From positions 1-64,000 of the forward strand of contig CAVPDA010000022.1 of the NCBI GenBank assembly GCA_963702495.1: DNA of 64,000 bases, written 5' to 3'. Positions within the stretch are counted from its first letter, which is position 1. Every line of letters starts with the position of its first letter. This DNA is from CAVPDA01 sp963702495. GTDB lineage: Bacteria; Pseudomonadota; Gammaproteobacteria; Burkholderiales; Rhodocyclaceae. The position numbers and the translations under genes were made by a program. Below the pieces are notes generated by a model. The model was not told where the DNA came from, ran no database searches, and saw nothing but the letters and a program-made list of their open reading frames with translations. Below are positions 35,515-44,936 of the stretch, one piece after another.

Positions 35515-36903
35515 GGCTCTTCGCCGCTTCTCTACGGTAGAAAGGGATGGCTGACATCCCGGAAATCCTGTATGGACCTGGGTTCTCTAAGGACACAGGC
35601 GGGTACACGATATGGGAGCAGCCATCCCGGCAGGGATTATGGGGTATCAGGGGCAGGTTATTGAGCGGGTTGAGCACGACGCAGCGTGTGGAACCGTGCG
35701 CATTTCTTGCCGACGTGATCAGCGTGTCAAGGCGATTGCTGCCGGGATCGGACGCTGTGGGAGCGTTCATCGGCTCAAGCGGCGCTGGGTGAGCGACCTG
35801 CCGCTCTTCGGTCAGGCGTGCCAGGTCGAGATTGAATATGCCGAGGTGTTCATCAGTCCCTCGGTGGTGCGGGTGGAACTGCTGCCGTTTGTCGAGCCCA
35901 CGACGCGGGTTACCAAACGCTACGCACTGCTGATTTCGGGTCTGTGCCGCCACATGCCGATTTCGGCGGTGGCGCGGCACACGGGGTTGCGCTGGGGCAC
36001 GATCAAGTCGATCGACAAGGCGTATCTGGCGCACACGATCAAGCCGGTGTCGCCGCAGACGCTGGAAGGCATTCGCTATCTCGGTGTTGACGAGGTGGCA
36101 CGCGCCAAAGGGCAGGACTACCTGACGCTGGTCTATGACCTGTCGCCCGGCGCCAACTGCGGGCGGATTCTGTGGATCAAGGAGGGGCGCGATAGCGCGG
36201 TGCTGTGTGAGTTTCTCGATGCCCTGAGCGAGCAATGCGCCGCTGGCATCGAGGCTGTGGCGATGGACATGGGGGCCGCCTACATCGCCGCCACAAAGGC
36301 GAGCTTGCCCAGCGCCGTCATCGTCTTCGACCGCTTTCACATCATGCAGCTGTTCTCGACGGTGATCCGCGATTGTCGCCGTGCCGAGTTCAAGGCCGCC
36401 AAGACCTTGGGCGACCTGAGCGGACAGGAGGCCATCAAGGGCAGCCTCTACCTGCTGCTGTCCAATCGCGACAAGCTCAAGGAGAGCGATCAGGGCCGGC
36501 TCGACAAGTTGCTGGCGCAAAACGAGCCCCTCAACAAGCTCTATACGCTGAAGGAGCAGTTGCAGCGCCTGTGGCATCAGCCAGGCTCGACGGCCCAGAT
36601 GGCCGCACGCCTCGATGACTGGTGCGGCATGGCGCAGGCCGCAAAGATCACGGGCCTGTCGAAGTTCGTCAAAACCCTGCAGTCCCACCGCAGCGGCATC
36701 TGCAACTGGGCCGATCACCCCATCAGCACTGCCCGTCTGGAGGCCGGCAACGTCAGCATCGCTCTGCTGCGCCGACGCGCCCGCGGCTTCCGCGACACCG
36801 AGTACTTGAAGCTCAAAATCTATCAAACCAACACTCCGGACGCCCCTTCCATGCTCTTCTCGCACTTATCCAAGAAGATCACCGTATGAAAGCGGCGAAG
36901 ACC
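35515..36903 (+). mobile_element. Intact ISL3-family insertion sequence, copy 2
   Basis: The element is 1,389 bases long. The left end starts GGCTCTTCGCCGCTTCTC and the complement of the right end starts GGTCTTCGCCGCTTTCA. An exact 8-base duplication AATTCCCC occurs at 35507-35514 and 36904-36911. It is a diverged sister of the element at 6189-7578. Confidence 0.92.
35612..36889 (+). CDS. ISL3-family transposase
   Basis: A 425-residue transposase with the same plan as the copy at 6.2-7.5 kb: VARHTGLRWGTIKSIDK, IRYLGVDEVARAKGQDY (first Asp), VAMDMGAAYIAA (second Asp), VFDRFHIMQLFS, and GNVSIALLRRRARGFRDTEY with the terminal acidic residue region. The two copies differ throughout, so they are related but separately acquired or old duplicates. 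Intact. Confidence 0.92.
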   Translation: MGAAIPAGIMGYQGQVIERVEHDAACGTVRISCRRDQRVKAIAAGIGRCGSVHRLKRRWVSDLPLFGQACQVEIEYAEVFISPSVVRVELLPFVEPTTRVTKRYALLISGLCRHMPISAVARHTGLRWGTIKSIDKAYLAHTIKPVSPQTLEGIRYLGVDEVARAKGQDYLTLVYDLSPGANCGRILWIKEGRDSAVLCEFLDALSEQCAAGIEAVAMDMGAAYIAATKASLPSAVIVFDRFHIMQLFSTVIRDCRRAEFKAAKTLGDLSGQEAIKGSLYLLLSNRDKLKESDQGRLDKLLAQNEPLNKLYTLKEQLQRLWHQPGSTAQMAARLDDWCGMAQAAKITGLSKFVKTLQSHRSGICNWADHPISTARLEAGNVSIALLRRRARGFRDTEYLKLKIYQTNTPDAPSMLFSHLSKKITV

Positions 36904-36965
36904 AATTCCCCCGCATCCGCTGACGCAAGTCAGCCGGGAAATTCAGGCAAAATGCGTCCGGAGAT

Positions 36966-37781
36966 GTGCGGAATGTAGGCCCTGTATCTACCGCGGTCGC
37001 GGCTGCCCAAGGCGCGAGAACCTACCTTCTTCGCCTGGATGAGTTCATGTGGATGAAGCCACTTGAGATATTCTTGTCAATGGCACGCGAATTCCCGAAG
37101 CCGCTGGTTCTGGAGTTGGGAACGAAACGGTCCATTCCAGAGCGGGCCAAAATCCATCGAAATTGGGTGCCCCACGCCGAGCGCTACGACGGCAGCGATT
37201 TGGGGCCAGGTCTGGACGTGGACCGAGTTGCGGACGTCCATAGGCTGTCGCAAATCCTCGGCGAGGAGCAGTACGACATAATCATCGCGTGCTCGGCGTT
37301 CGAGCATTTCAAGTATCCCCACATGGCCGCGCACCAGATCATGAAGACGCTACGGGTGGGTGGGATCTGATTCGTTCAGACGCATCAGACTTTCCCTTTG
37401 CATGCGTACCCATACGATTTTTTCCGCTTCTCGCGCGAAGGGCTTGCCGGTCTATTCGGCACGGAGATGGGCTTCGAGGTCATCGCCACTGATTACGATT
37501 TCCCCGCCAAGATTCAATCCGACGAGTCGCCGGAGCAGAGGAACGCCGATGCCTACCTGAATGTCAATCTCGTGGGCAGGAAGGTGGCTGCTACGCCGGC
37601 GGAGTATGTTTACGAGTTCGATACAGTGTACGTAGGGGAGCCGATTCCTGCTACGGACAACGCTCGGTTATCCCTCGCCCAAGCGGTGTTGAGCCGTCGA
37701 AGCTATCGCAGAGCGTGGGGACTGCTGCGAACCGGCGGCGTGAGGGCACTGATATTGCGGCTCAGGCGCGGGCTCAGTTGA
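36966..37781 (+). pseudogene. SAM-dependent methyltransferase with an in-frame opal codon
   Basis: The first part shows KPLVLELGTKRSIPERAKIH (SAM-binding motif) and IIIACSAFEHFKYPHMAAHQ, then LRVGGI followed by TGA at 37368-37370. The same frame continues with FVQTHQTFPLHAYPYDFFRF, SREGLAGLFGTEMGF and a natural C-terminus. Related methyltransferases have Cys or a similar residue where the TGA stands, so one base change caused the stop. The N-terminus beyond about 37026 is uncertain. A glycosyltransferase gene lies just downstream on the other strand, so this may be part of a surface-polysaccharide locus. Confidence 0.75.
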
Positions 37782-37972
37782 AACGCTACGTGACATGGAC
37801 AGACTGATGTCCGGCCTTCCCGGACTCCCCATGCTGGAATTTGATCAATTGATAGCCACCCATCTGTATCGGGCTGTGTGGACGTTGCCGGGGGGCAGAC
37901 TATCCGATGGCCCTTCAAGTGGGCCGTCTAGTTCGACCGCAAGTTGCCCGCGCCGCGACGCCCGTCGGCGGC

Positions 37973-38872
37973 TCAGCGCCCGGCGATGCCATCGCGCACG
38001 CCCTTCAGCATCATCCTGAGGTTCTCTAAGCGCGGCGCGACCATCAGCGGGAAGTACACCAGCTTGAAGATCAGGCGGGGAACGTCGGCGACTTTCCACA
38101 ACAGCGGCACATAGCCTCGCCAGTACAGCCGAATGCGGTTGCGCATGATGTGGTACTGGCGCAGCGGTCCATGCACGAGGATGTTGCGCCGTGTCCCCGG
38201 CACCGGACGCACCCGGTCGCCGATCCGGTGGCGCAGCACCGCAGCCGGGATACCGATCAGCCTGAACCCGGCGGCGCGCGCACGGAACGACCATTCGAGG
38301 TCGATGTTGTCGATGAAGAAGGCTTCGTCCATCGGGCCGATCTGCTTCAGCGCGGCCAGGTCCAGCAGGCAACCCGAGGTGATCAGCATGTCGGTGTCGA
38401 CCTGCCTCGGCTCGCCGGGCTGCGGGTAGTCCTTGAGGACCCACCCGCCCCGGAACCGGATGAAGGGCAAGGGCCGGCGCATCCGGTCATCGACGATCAC
38501 CGGCCCCCAGGCGGCCACCGGCGCGGCGGATGCATCGGCCGAGCGGCTCGCATCGACCAGCCGTTCGAGCATCCCGGACTCCGGCCGGCTGTCCTGATCG
38601 AACAGGATCGCGTAGCGGGCACCCGCCTCGATCGCTGCCTCTAACCCTTGGTTGAGCGCACGCGACAGGCCCAGATTGGCGCGATTGACGATCCACTGGA
38701 TGTCCGGCATGCGCGATTGCAGCGCTCCCTGTCCGGCATCGTCGGGATCGGGATTGTTGTCCACGACGACCAGGCGGCCCACCTGGCCGGCGACATGCTC
38801 AAGCAGCACCTCCAACTCGGCGTAGGGATAGCGGTAGGTCACCACGACCGCGCAAATGTCTTCGAAACGCAT
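37973..38872 (-). CDS. GT2-family glycosyltransferase (rhamnosyltransferase-like)
   Basis: A 299-residue cytoplasmic glycosyltransferase of family 2: ICAVVVTYRYPYAELEVLL with VVDNNPDPDD (nucleotide-sugar pocket), NRANLGLSRALNQGLEAA, YAILFDQDSRPESG (the DxD-like metal site), MLITSGCLLDLAALKQIGPMDEAFF and IDNIDLEWSFRARAAGF. This order matches bacterial rhamnosyltransferases of O-antigen and exopolysaccharide assembly. No TM segment is obvious. The ATG at 38872 has a G-rich ribosome binding site. Sugar specificity cannot be read from the sequence. Confidence 0.88.
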   Translation of the reverse strand: MRFEDICAVVVTYRYPYAELEVLLEHVAGQVGRLVVVDNNPDPDDAGQGALQSRMPDIQWIVNRANLGLSRALNQGLEAAIEAGARYAILFDQDSRPESGMLERLVDASRSADASAAPVAAWGPVIVDDRMRRPLPFIRFRGGWVLKDYPQPGEPRQVDTDMLITSGCLLDLAALKQIGPMDEAFFIDNIDLEWSFRARAAGFRLIGIPAAVLRHRIGDRVRPVPGTRRNILVHGPLRQYHIMRNRIRLYWRGYVPLLWKVADVPRLIFKLVYFPLMVAPRLENLRMMLKGVRDGIAGR

Positions 38873-39219
38873 GCATTCCCCCCTGAAGGGTGATCGGCAC
38901 GAACGCGGCGGTTCGTGGCGGGCGGTCGCGGCATCGATTCGGCACCGGCCTGCAATGCGCGCTCCGCCCACGGGCACGCACCTGCCAAAACCAGTCCGGC
39001 ATCTTACCGCCTCGATCGGGCCGGCCGGCGCCGGCATGCGAGGAGAGGCGCCCGCCGGCGCAGCGCAGCTGCCGAACGCCCCCGAAACCTCGCCCGCGGC
39101 GCTAGGCCGCTGCGCTTGCGAGCTGGAATGCGTCCCGAGTCGCGGCGCACCGCAGCGACCCGTCCTGCGCCTTCCGGACGAAACCCCGTGCCCGACTCGT
39201 CCCTCCACCTCTATACCGA

Positions 39220-39660
39220 TTACGGGTAGCCTTTACATTCAATGAGGGCCGGCGCGGCACCATCGAGCGCCACGGACCCGTCGGCTGGGATCGTGATCAG
39301 CCAATGGAGCGCGCCGCGGCTCATCGGTTCGATATCCCCCAGCGACTCGGAGCAGGCACATGCCCCCGCATGAATATCGGTGGTACGAGCAACCCACGTC
39401 GACAGCACCGGTGCCGAGTCGGGGCGCAGACGGTCGAGACCAAACCAGCGAGCCCGCTGGGGCGCGGGCGCTTGCGGGTTCGGGGAAATCACATCGAGAA
39501 ACAGGGAGTCTCCCAAGCGCAAGAGGAGGTTGTGCGTCCCCATGCGTGGATGTTCCCCCCCGATCTGTGGCTCAACCCCCAGCGTCTGCCGTAGGAACGC
39601 CGCGCCAGTCTCAAGGGACGGGGACGTTACCGTGATGTGGTCGATTTGACAGCGCGACAC
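39220..39660 (-). CDS. VOC/glyoxalase-like domain protein
   Basis: A protein of 146 residues starting at GTG (SRCQIDHITVTSPSLETGAAF). It shows the first beta-alpha-beta-beta-beta unit of a glyoxalase-like domain, LGVEPQIGGEHPRMGTHNLLLRLGDSLFLDVI, and an ending ALDGAAPALIECKGYP. The family usually runs to about 200 residues, so the C-terminus may be truncated. Function unknown. Confidence 0.7.
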   Translation of the reverse strand: MSRCQIDHITVTSPSLETGAAFLRQTLGVEPQIGGEHPRMGTHNLLLRLGDSLFLDVISPNPQAPAPQRARWFGLDRLRPDSAPVLSTWVARTTDIHAGACACSESLGDIEPMSRGALHWLITIPADGSVALDGAAPALIECKGYP

Positions 39661-39707
39661 GCTGGTTTCACGCGGGTATTGGGGGCTCCTGTGGCTCGAA
39701 GCGCCGG

Positions 39708-40095
39708 CTATTCCAACCTGCCGCCGCGCTCGGCGAGTAGCGCGCGAAGCACGGAGCGGTGGCAATGCGACTCGTCTGCACAGTAGCAGCCGACGGAGAA
39801 GTTGCTATGGTGGGACAGTGCCCGCAAGCAAATCGAGCGTCCGACTATTCTCCAGCGTTGCCATTTCGGCGCGGTACTTCTTGTTGAAGGCAAGCCATTC
39901 CTGCGGCGTCGTGGCCTGCTGGGCGAACTTCATGGTCGCAACGCTGGGCGCGAGATTGGGGAACCAGACGTCGTACCAGTTCTGGGAGGCGAACGCTTCC
40001 TTGCGAACGCCGCGCGACGGACGCGGTACCGTACCGATGCGCGTGCCTTCACCGTCGTCCCGCGCGCTACCCAGCCTCACGACACGAATGGCCAC
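39708..40095 (-). pseudogene. DUF488 protein gene with a frameshift
   Basis: The gene starts at GTG 40095 behind an AGGAGC site and reads IRVVRLGSARDDGEGTRIGT, FASQNWYDVWFPNLAPS, then LAFNKKYRAEM. Near 39815-39830 it must change frame to reach SNFSVGCYCADESHCHRSVL, the cysteine-rich C-terminal block typical of DUF488 (YeaO-like) proteins. Without the shift it ends at 39805. A single indel would explain this. The family has no proven function. Confidence 0.75.
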
Positions 40096-40188
40096 CTTCG
40101 GCTCCTGTGGGGGCGAAGGCGCAGTATGACGAAACCCGGCTGCGCCCTGCGCTCTTGCACACAACGACCCACCGCGAACCGTGCTTCG

Positions 40189-40688
40189 CTACCGTGATCG
40201 ACCGAGCAAGGCATCGTATCCGTCGTTCGAAAAACCCTGCAACGTCTGGCCATGCCACAACAGCAGTGGAACCCCGTCGCATTCCCCGTCTGTGCGAACG
40301 CGAGTCGGCCCTCGGGCGTGTCGATATCGTGCTCCTGGTAGCCTACGCCCTTTTCGCCCAAGTAGGCCTTGGCCTTGCGGCAGTAGCCGCATCACTGCGC
40401 CGTGAACAGCCGGGCGCTGCCGCCGCTGGGCTTCTGCGCACTCGTCAACCGGTTCTGCACGCTCTTCTGCAGCGCTTGACGGTAGCGAATCACCGATTCC
40501 GGCAGCGGTGTCGCGGGCAGTTCCGTGAACGTGATCGTCTTCTGCGCCTTTCCATCGGTGGGGGGTTGGTCGCTGTACAGAACCGTTCCGTCCGGGCTGA
40601 CGGACTTGTAGAGGGTGCCGGCACACCCGACGCCGGATACGAGCAGGGCTCCGAGAAACAGCAGGGCTGCCATGGCGGGAATGTCCAT
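40189..40688 (-). pseudogene. DUF4124-glutaredoxin fusion with a nonsense codon and a frameshift
   Basis: The first 98 residues contain a signal-like start (MDIPAMAALLFLGALLVSG) and a DUF4124 domain (LYKSVSPDGTVLYSDQPP). Then SARLFTAQ is followed by TGA at 40392-40394, where the family has Trp (FTAxWCGYC). The same frame continues CGYCRKAKAYLGEKGVGYQE. Near 40290 a further frame change is needed to read GVPLLLWHGQTLQGFSNDGY. The intact ancestor would be an exported DUF4124-glutaredoxin protein with a CxxC redox motif. Confidence 0.8.
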
Positions 40689-40770
40689 CGGTAGCCGCCG
40701 TGACGGTCACGCTATACTGGATGGATTCCGCACTGGATGCGCGACGACACAGCGGGCTGCCCACAAAAAA

Positions 40771-40797
40771 AAGGCCAGCGCACTGTTCGCTGGCCTT
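40771..40797 (-). terminator. Strong rho-independent terminator, minus strand
   Basis: AAGGCCAGCG and CGCTGGCCTT form a perfect 10-bp stem with a seven-base loop, followed on the minus strand by a run of nine T including the stem end. No convincing minus-strand gene ends just before it. Confidence 0.8.
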
Positions 40798-41092
40798 GAA
40801 TCTTGCTTTGGTTCCATCAACCCGGAGGAGGTGACGATTCAGAGGCTACGCCCTGTGGCTTGACTGCAGAATCGGCGATTTTCCATGCTTTGCGTAGTTC
40901 TCTTTCCTACAGCGCTGTCAAGACTGGCGCCGGGCGGTGCTCTGCTCCGATGGCCAAGCTACTTCATCCAGCGTGCCGCTGCGCAGTTGAGACAGCAGTG
41001 GGTGGCGAATTTTGTCATACTACAAAAAAATCGCCCACCCACAATCGGCTGGCCTCTCACCTATAGGCCATACTGTGGCTCAACCGTTGTGC

Positions 41093-41440
41093 TCAGGCCG
41101 GTGTCAGCCAGCCTGCATTTATGACTTGCCGATTTTCAGGATGCGGGTCGCCGTTGCTCACGGCCCCGAGGCGCTGGTCCATTGCCGCCTCGGCACGCTT
41201 ACGTAGCACGACCGCTTCTTCGCGCGTGCCGATTCTAGTCCCGACGGTGCGGGGTTGTTCCAGCCAATCTACAAGACTGTTGGGGTTGGTTGCTACTGTC
41301 CCGTCCGCCTGCAGAGGCAGTACGGTAAATTCCTGGCGCAAACGCCTGCCCTGGACGTTCTGCCAGCGCAGCAGGGCGGTCATGACGGCGCCGCCGGAAA
41401 GACCCGCCAGCTTGGCGCAAAGCCCACCGAAGTCGTGGTC
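41093..41440 (-). pseudogene. C-terminal fragment of a larger unidentified protein
   Basis: About 115 residues on the minus strand have clear protein-like composition: GAVMTALLRWQNVQGRRLRQ, TVATNPNSLVDWLEQP, REEAVVLRKRAEAAMDQRLG and ENRQVINAGWLTPA to a stop at 41093. Upstream of about 41440 the frame loses this character and overlaps the start region of a plus-strand lipoprotein gene. The style is that of the end of a large helicase-like protein, but I cannot name the family. Confidence 0.4.
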
Positions 41441-41473
41441 CTTGGCGCAGCGTGAAGTGCTCGGTTCGAACAC

Positions 41474-42646
41474 ATGCGACTGCGGGTAGGCGACTGTCGA
41501 ATCCACTCTTGCGGGACTGCGACCTTCAATCCTCACTCGCTGATCCTCGCCCTGACGATAGCGTTGGTGGGATGCGCCGTTTCCGATCGTGCTCCCGATC
41601 GGACTCCGCCGGTTCAGATTCCGCCGGTTCAGATCTCGGAGATTACCTGGTGGCAGGTCGATAGCGACATCAACGCCGCGTCGCTGGCCGCGACAGGACT
41701 GGCCAAGGACCATGCACGCGGCTCCATGGAGAGCTGGAGGAGCCGCATCCACCAGCGCACCGAGGCAGACTTCATCCCGTGGTTCACAGGCTACTGGACC
41801 CAGCAATGGCTGGCGATCAAGATGGCTTGGTACAAGCTCGGTGCCGGCGAAGGCACGGATCTGACCGTAGAACGACTGGCCACCTATCTGCAAGAGCAAT
41901 ACCACGATCGCGTACTGAACCCCGTCGCCAAGGAGATCGATCCCGACGTGGTCAGGGGGCAAGCGACGAAGCGCTACGTCCAGTTCCTCGGCGAGCAAAT
42001 CCAGGGAATCCCGCGGCGCTACGGCGTACCTCCAGATCAATTCGACCGGCGGCTCAAGGACATTCCCGCCATTGCGCTGGCGTCTCCAGCATCCCACAGC
42101 GCTTCGCTCTACCAGATTGTCCACGCCGATCCGATCGCCAAGTTGCCCGCCTATGGGGCCCTGATCGCTCAGATCCGCAAGGACGCTAGTGGCGCAGGAG
42201 CCGGGCCGACGGACTCCAGGATATCGCCAGTGGCGAAACGGGCCAGCGAAAAACTGGTGGCCAAGCTCGCCACCAGTGGTGGCGCAAGCGCCGCCGCGGC
42301 CGCGTTCGGTGGCGTCGCTGGCGCAATGATTTCCCTGGCCGCGGCCGGTTTTGGCGCCATCGCGCACGAGAATGACAGGCCGGAAATGGAAGCACAGCTT
42401 CGGGAAAATCTGAACGCCGCAGTCGACGATATGTGGTTCAGTCTGATGGAGGATCGCGCCACAGGGGTGATGGCAGAGGTCTATTCCATGTCGGAGCAGA
42501 TCGAAGGAAGTCTCGCCACGACCCTTACGCAACCGGTTGAATTGGAACCAGTACCGCGAGAAGTCCCGCTTTCCGACGAGCAACCTCTTGCGGACGACAA
42601 GAGCGACGACGAAGCCCCGGCCGAAAATGGGTACGCGGAAGATTGA
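41474..42646 (+). CDS. Hypothetical lipoprotein
   Basis: A 390-residue protein. A signal sequence (HSLILALTIALVGC) with lipobox LVGC places the lipidated cysteine near residue 34. The first possible start is the ATG at 41474, which leaves an unusually long n-region; a nearer non-ATG start is possible. The middle is helical (SWRSRIHQRTEADFIPWFTG, VERLATYLQEQYHDRVLNP). Residues about 275-300 form a hydrophobic, Ala/Gly-rich segment (AAAFGGVAGAMISLAAAGFG) that could insert in a membrane. The C-terminus is very acidic. No family recognised. Confidence 0.65.
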   Translation: MRLRVGDCRIHSCGTATFNPHSLILALTIALVGCAVSDRAPDRTPPVQIPPVQISEITWWQVDSDINAASLAATGLAKDHARGSMESWRSRIHQRTEADFIPWFTGYWTQQWLAIKMAWYKLGAGEGTDLTVERLATYLQEQYHDRVLNPVAKEIDPDVVRGQATKRYVQFLGEQIQGIPRRYGVPPDQFDRRLKDIPAIALASPASHSASLYQIVHADPIAKLPAYGALIAQIRKDASGAGAGPTDSRISPVAKRASEKLVAKLATSGGASAAAAAFGGVAGAMISLAAAGFGAIAHENDRPEMEAQLRENLNAAVDDMWFSLMEDRATGVMAEVYSMSEQIEGSLATTLTQPVELEPVPREVPLSDEQPLADDKSDDEAPAENGYAED

Positions 42647-42803
42647 CCCAACACGGTCGCTGGCAGGCATTTTCACCCGCCCCTGGAACGGGAGGCGAAT
42701 CGCTCCGAGTTTACTCGGCGGTGCTGGTCGAATATCGGTTGATGGCTGCCTGCGGTTCAAACCCGCATCGGGCGCGTTGCGGTGGGCACGGGCGCGGGGG
42801 CAG

Positions 42804-43084
42804 CTACTCCGATTGGGAGGACTCCGATTTCGCTCCGGCCGACTCGCTCAGCGATGCCTGCATGCGCCGCCAGTGCGAGCCTTCCCAGAACACCCGGCCG
42901 CAGGAATCACAAGCGGTAAAGCGCTGGTGATTTGCCTGCACGGACGGAGGCAAGCGTTCGCGCACCCGTTGCTTGTCAACAGCGTGTAGCGGCGCATTGC
43001 ATTCCAGGCACAGGGTGAAGGGCTTGAAGCTGCGTGCGAGATCCAGCCGCTCGGCAAGCTCGCGGAACTGCTGCGCCGGCTTAA
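42804..43084 (-). pseudogene. 3' part of a Mut7-C domain gene, split by a mobile element
   Basis: The minus strand reads KPAQQFRELAERLDLARSFK, CLECNAPLHAVDK, then CDSCGRVFWEGSHWRRM and a short tail. This is the zinc-binding C-terminal part of a Mut7-C RNase-type protein (two CxxC pairs). Its 5' part lies 4 kb away at 47132-47619. Joining the two across TTAA gives GCYVHALKPAQQF in one frame. Confidence 0.88.
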
Positions 43085-43490
43085 CCCAGGTTTGTGTGCG
43101 CCGTGATAAGGCGCTGTTTCTCAGCGGGTGCGAATCCCGCCCGGCAACTTTCGCTTCGGCCGGTAGCAACTGGAGCAATTGTGGAGGTAACGAAGCAGTT
43201 GAAGCCTCTGGTGTAAAGGGTCCTGTAGGGACTCCGCGAGCATGCAGGCCGTAACGTGAGTGAACGCTGAGCAGGCCTCGAAATGGGTGTTGCGGAAGCC
43301 GACCTGGCTCAAACACAGGGAAGGCTGACATTGCAGGGGAAGAGAGCGAAGAGGGCACCCTGTGATTCCGCCGGGGTAGTGGCGATGGCATGCATGAAAG
43401 AGGGAGACAGGCGCAACACGGGAAGCCCCATCGCGTGGTCGAGCGTGAGACCAACCGGAATCCCGTGAGGGACAGGCCGGGCGCGGTGGG

Positions 43491-44924
43491 GTGGCGGAGA
43501 GGCCCGTAGTATCCGATGAAGCCGGTGTAATGCCGGTGGAGGGAAGGAGCCTCAGTTCAAGACAGACGCAAGAAGTGGCGAGGGACGGGAGATTGGGAAA
43601 CCTGACAACTCCGGGTAGTGTTCAGAAACTACAGACGGTGTTACATGCAAAAGCGAAGGAAGAACCCGGGTACCGGTTCTATCTTCTGTACGACAAGGTG
43701 TATCGAGGTGACGTGCTGGAATTTGCCTATCGCTGCTGCAAGGCCAACAAGGGGGCGGCGGGGGTGGACGGCCAGGAATTCGACGACATCGAGGCGTACG
43801 GGGAGGGGCGCTGGCTCGGGGAACTGGCGGAACGGCTCAAGCGCAAGGACTACCGACCGGAAGCGGTGCGGCGGGTCTGGATCGCCAAGCCGGGCAGCAG
43901 CAAGATGCGTCCGCTCGGTATACCTCGGATCGCGGATCGGGTGGTTCAGACGGCAGCGATGCTGGTGCTCGATCCCATCTTTGAAGCCGATATGCAGCCT
44001 GAGCAGTATGCGTATCGGCGGGACCGGGGGGCGCATGATGCAATTCGAGCGGTCCATCGCTTGCTGAACACGGGGCACACCGAAGTCGTGGATGCGGATC
44101 TGTCCGGGTACTACGACAGTATTCCGCATGCCGAACTGATGAAGAGTGTGGCGCGCCGGGTGGTTGATCGGCACGTTCTGCACCTCATCAAGATGTGGCT
44201 GGAGGCCCCGGTCGAGGAAGATGACGGCAAGGGCAATCGGAAACGGACGACCCCGAACCGGGACAGCAAGCGCGGCACCCCTCAGGGTTCTCCCATCTCA
44301 CCGCTATTATCCAATCTGTACATGCGGCGCTTCATACTGGGGTGGAAGCAACTGGGGATGCAGCACAGGTGGTCGGCACAGATCGTCAATTACGCGGACG
44401 ACTTCGTCATCTGCTGCAAAGGCTCGGCCGGACAGGCCATGGAGGCGATGCGGGAGATGATGGGGCGGCTGAAACTGACGGTCAATGACGAGAAGACCCA
44501 CCTGTGCCGGATACCGCAGGAGCGGTTTGACTTTCTCGGCTACACCTTCGGACGCTGCTATTCAAGACAGACCGGGCGCGCCTATCTGGGGACCCGGCCC
44601 TCGAAGAAGAGCATCCGGCGGATGGTGGAGAATATCAGCCGGGAGACCGACCGCAGCAGGCTGTTGCTGAACGCCGAGGATGTCGTGGGGCGACTGAATC
44701 GCAAGCTGGTGGGCTGGGCCAACTACTTTTGTTTAGGCCCGGTCAGCCCGGCGTATCGGACGATCAATGACCACGTCACGAAACGGCTCCGTCGGTGGTT
44801 GTGCAGCAAGAACAAGGTTCGAAGCACGGGGACGACACGCTACCCCAACCAGTACCTGTATGAGCAGTTGGGACTGGTCGATTTGCCCAAGCGAACCCGC
44901 AACCTTCCGTGGGCGAAAGCATGA
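43491..44924 (+). CDS. ltrA: Group II intron-encoded reverse transcriptase/maturase
   Basis: A 477-residue protein starting at GTG (an ATG at 43530 is an alternative). Reverse transcriptase blocks are in order: KMRPLGIPRIADRVVQTAAM, RRDRGAHDAIRAVHRLL, VVDADLSGYYDSIPHAEL, RGTPQGSPISPLLSNLYM and the active site QIVNYADDFVI near residue 301. The maturase X domain follows (FLGYTFGR, LNRKLVGWANYFCLG). No HNH endonuclease is present, so the intron probably moves by reverse splicing at replication forks. Full length for the family without the endonuclease. Confidence 0.93.
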   Translation: MAERPVVSDEAGVMPVEGRSLSSRQTQEVARDGRLGNLTTPGSVQKLQTVLHAKAKEEPGYRFYLLYDKVYRGDVLEFAYRCCKANKGAAGVDGQEFDDIEAYGEGRWLGELAERLKRKDYRPEAVRRVWIAKPGSSKMRPLGIPRIADRVVQTAAMLVLDPIFEADMQPEQYAYRRDRGAHDAIRAVHRLLNTGHTEVVDADLSGYYDSIPHAELMKSVARRVVDRHVLHLIKMWLEAPVEEDDGKGNRKRTTPNRDSKRGTPQGSPISPLLSNLYMRRFILGWKQLGMQHRWSAQIVNYADDFVICCKGSAGQAMEAMREMMGRLKLTVNDEKTHLCRIPQERFDFLGYTFGRCYSRQTGRAYLGTRPSKKSIRRMVENISRETDRSRLLLNAEDVVGRLNRKLVGWANYFCLGPVSPAYRTINDHVTKRLRRWLCSKNKVRSTGTTRYPNQYLYEQLGLVDLPKRTRNLPWAKA

Positions 44925-44936
44925 GTGCTTGTCCGA

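Noticed and set aside
37368..40394. In-frame TGA codons as selenocysteine or as recoded Trp
   Set aside because: Other genes in the window use TGG for Trp and end at TGA normally. One of the affected genes also has a frameshift, and no SECIS-like structure was obvious, so gene decay is the simpler reading.
43096..44924. The reverse transcriptase as a retron or DGR enzyme
   Set aside because: A maturase X domain, a 5' GTGCG end and a domain V hairpin after the ORF identify a group II intron.
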